Below are positions 6,075-7,215 of a stretch of 7,215 bases of DNA, one piece after another (the stretch's first letter is position 1; each line of letters starts with the position of its first letter). Source of the DNA: a bacterium (GTDB taxonomy: Bacteria > Fidelibacterota > Marinisomatia > Marinisomatales > JAHJCW01); the NCBI GenBank assembly GCA_018812885.1, contig JAHJCW010000174.1, positions 1 to 7,215 of the forward strand, written 5' to 3'. A program made the translations under genes and the position numbers. The notes under the pieces are model-generated. The model made no database searches and was not told where the DNA came from. It saw only the letters and a list, made by a program, of their open reading frames with translations.

Positions 6075-6805
6075 TATAGTTGAAATCTTTGTCCAAGATA
6101 TAAACGTCGTACTTCTTCATCTCCTGCTAACTCGTCAGATGTACCGGATTTTAAAATTCTGCCTTCATATAAAAGATATGATCTATCTGTAATGGAGAGT
6201 GTCTCACGTACATTGTGGTCGGTTATTAATACACCAATATCTCTATTTTTTAATGAATGGACAATTGATTGGATATCTTCGACTGCAATTGGATCAATAC
6301 CTGCAAACGGCTCATCTAATAAAATAAAATCCGGATCCAATGCTAACGTTCTGCAAATTTCTACTCTACGACGTTCACCCCCTGATAGATTATATCCTTT
6401 GCTATTCCTGATATGTTTTATAGATAAATCGTTCAATAAATTCTCAATTATCTGCTCTCTTTCATCCTTTTTATTATTAGTCATTTCTAATACTAATCTT
6501 AAATTTTCCTCAACGGTAAGTTTACCGAATATTGAAGGTTCCTGCGATAAATATCCTAACCCTAATCTAGATCTTTTATACATTGCCAATTCTGTTATGT
6601 CTTCATTATCGAGAACAATATGTCCCTTAGATGGCTTGATCATACCGGTAATCATATAAAAAGTTGTTGTTTTCCCTGCACCATTGGGACCTAGCAAACC
6701 CACAATTTCTCCTTTACGTACCTCAATGCTGACATCATTTACAACCCAGCGCTTACCATACTGCTTAAATAATGATTTCGTCTTTAATCCGGTATGATTT
6801 TTCAT
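6074..6805 (-). CDS. lptB: LPS export ABC transporter ATP-binding protein LptB
   Basis: LptB is the cytoplasmic ATPase that drives extraction of lipopolysaccharide from the inner membrane together with LptF and LptG. The 243-residue product has the full ABC set: Walker A GPNGAGKT at residues 39-46, Q-loop Gln88 (YLSQEPSIF), signature LSGGE at 140-144, Walker B FILLDEPF at 160-167 and switch His197 (TDHNVRETL). LSQEPSIF, EPFAGIDPIAV and the C-terminal YLGQRF are typical of LptB rather than other ABC ATPases, and the length matches the usual ~240 residues. The frame is open upstream to a TTG at 6841, but I choose the ATG at 6805 because it overlaps the lptC stop as ATGA, follows a GGAG about 10 bases upstream, and gives the normal family N-terminus. 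The stop TAA shares its last base with the rpoN ATG, so translation of the two is probably coupled. lptA is not next door. Confidence 0.95.
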   Translation of the reverse strand: MKNHTGLKTKSLFKQYGKRWVVNDVSIEVRKGEIVGLLGPNGAGKTTTFYMITGMIKPSKGHIVLDNEDITELAMYKRSRLGLGYLSQEPSIFGKLTVEENLRLVLEMTNNKKDEREQIIENLLNDLSIKHIRNSKGYNLSGGERRRVEICRTLALDPDFILLDEPFAGIDPIAVEDIQSIVHSLKNRDIGVLITDHNVRETLSITDRSYLLYEGRILKSGTSDELAGDEEVRRLYLGQRFQL

Positions 6806-7215
6806 TTGCCTGTTACTCCGCGTGGTTTTAAAATTTTCCAACGTTCCATATTTACATCGGATTCAAATCCGATACCGTATAACGTATCGCCAGTTTCAGT
6901 TGTAATCATTACAGAATCGTCAGTGAAAATTAATTCCCGTGTATTATCCCATGACAGAGTATCAGTAAACAGGGTAACACCGCTATCGGACTTAACTATA
7001 ATGTTGTTAAGAGCCCGTAGGAAATTGGTGCGTTCATTTATCTCGGCTTTATCCGCCGATAAACTTGAAATATGTTGTTCGCCTGCATCATAAAAGTCAA
7101 TTTGAACATTATTTTCTAAAGATATTATTCTTTTATCGTTAAACTGTTCAAGATAATCTGCCTTAATATTTGAACGTTTGACACCTACATTGGTAATTGT
7201 GATTCTTACATCCCA
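6802..7215 (-). CDS. lptC: LptC-family LPS export protein, 3' part only (start lies beyond the window)
   Basis: The minus-strand frame is open from the window edge to a TGA at 6804-6802 and gives 137 residues, although no start codon is inside the window. LptC is the bitopic inner-membrane protein that passes lipopolysaccharide from the LptBFG transporter to the periplasmic LptA bridge. The visible part looks like the periplasmic beta-jellyroll of the family: a segment with LSADKAEIN, then IIVKSDSGVTLFTDTLSWD, then IFTDDSVMI, then DTLYGIGFESD and a final W-x-I. This matches the LptC pattern of ADxA, a 'dG..l.Tdtl.wd' strand, a 'tdd.V.i' strand and 'G.G..sd' near the end. The N-terminal membrane anchor is not visible. 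The stop overlaps the lptB start by four bases (ATGA). An LptA/OstA relative is the main alternative because the folds are related, but the TDTLSWD and GIGFESD motifs favour LptC. Confidence 0.82.
   Translation of the reverse strand, partial: WDVRITITNVGVKRSNIKADYLEQFNDKRIISLENNVQIDFYDAGEQHISSLSADKAEINERTNFLRALNNIIVKSDSGVTLFTDTLSWDNTRELIFTDDSVMITTETGDTLYGIGFESDVNMERWKILKPRGVTGK

Noticed and set aside
6192..6659. Plus-strand open frame of 155 codons opposite lptB, and similar plus-strand frames opposite hflK, hslU and argF
   Set aside because: All lie antisense to well-supported genes, have no recognisable motifs, and their low-complexity Ser/Ile/Phe composition is what reverse-strand reading of AT-rich coding DNA gives.
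6805..6841. Upstream extension of lptB to the TTG at 6841
   Set aside because: It would add 12 residues unlike LptB, overlap lptC by 40 bases, and lacks support compared with the ATGA-overlapping ATG at 6805.

Overview
This 7.2 kb window is a dense cluster of housekeeping genes, all transcribed from the minus strand, so it reads biologically from right (7215) to left (1). The genes point to an AT-rich, diderm bacterium that makes lipopolysaccharide (LptC and LptB). The protein style and gene mix (LptC next to LptB-RpoN, HflK/HflC, HslV/HslU) are compatible with a lineage of the Fibrobacterota-Chlorobiota-Bacteroidota side of the tree or a neighbouring candidate phylum. That placement is an impression from the sequences only, not a phylogenetic result.

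Layout in transcription order: lptC (3' part, 7215-6802); lptB (6805-6074), which shares an ATGA overlap with lptC; rpoN (6074-4722), whose ATG shares a base with the lptB stop; hflK (4709-3750), interrupted by an in-frame TAG; hflC (3739-2894); a 189 bp non-coding gap (2893-2705) full of short repeats, including a 129 bp segment bounded by an 18 bp imperfect inverted repeat; hslV (2704-2159, TTG start); hslU (2162-816), with an ATGA overlap with hslV; and argF (791 to beyond position 1), interrupted by an in-frame TAA. Spacings are 24 bp or less, or overlaps, everywhere except the hflC-hslV gap. The window therefore probably holds two transcription units, or one unit split by the repeat-rich gap. 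There are no plus-strand genes, RNA genes, CRISPR arrays or complete transposons that I can support.

Functionally the first block couples LPS export (LptC bridge protein, LptB ATPase) with sigma-54, an association known from many Gram-negative bacteria. It then runs into protein quality control: the membrane HflK/HflC complex that in model bacteria regulates FtsH, and the cytoplasmic HslVU (ClpYQ) protease. The last gene, argF, is an arginine-biosynthesis enzyme carried along at the end of the hslVU unit.

I do not see a new biological system here. The points worth a second look are the two clean in-frame stop codons inside otherwise well-conserved genes (argF and hflK), each with the same reading frame continuing intact afterwards, and the odd repeat cluster between hflC and hslV.
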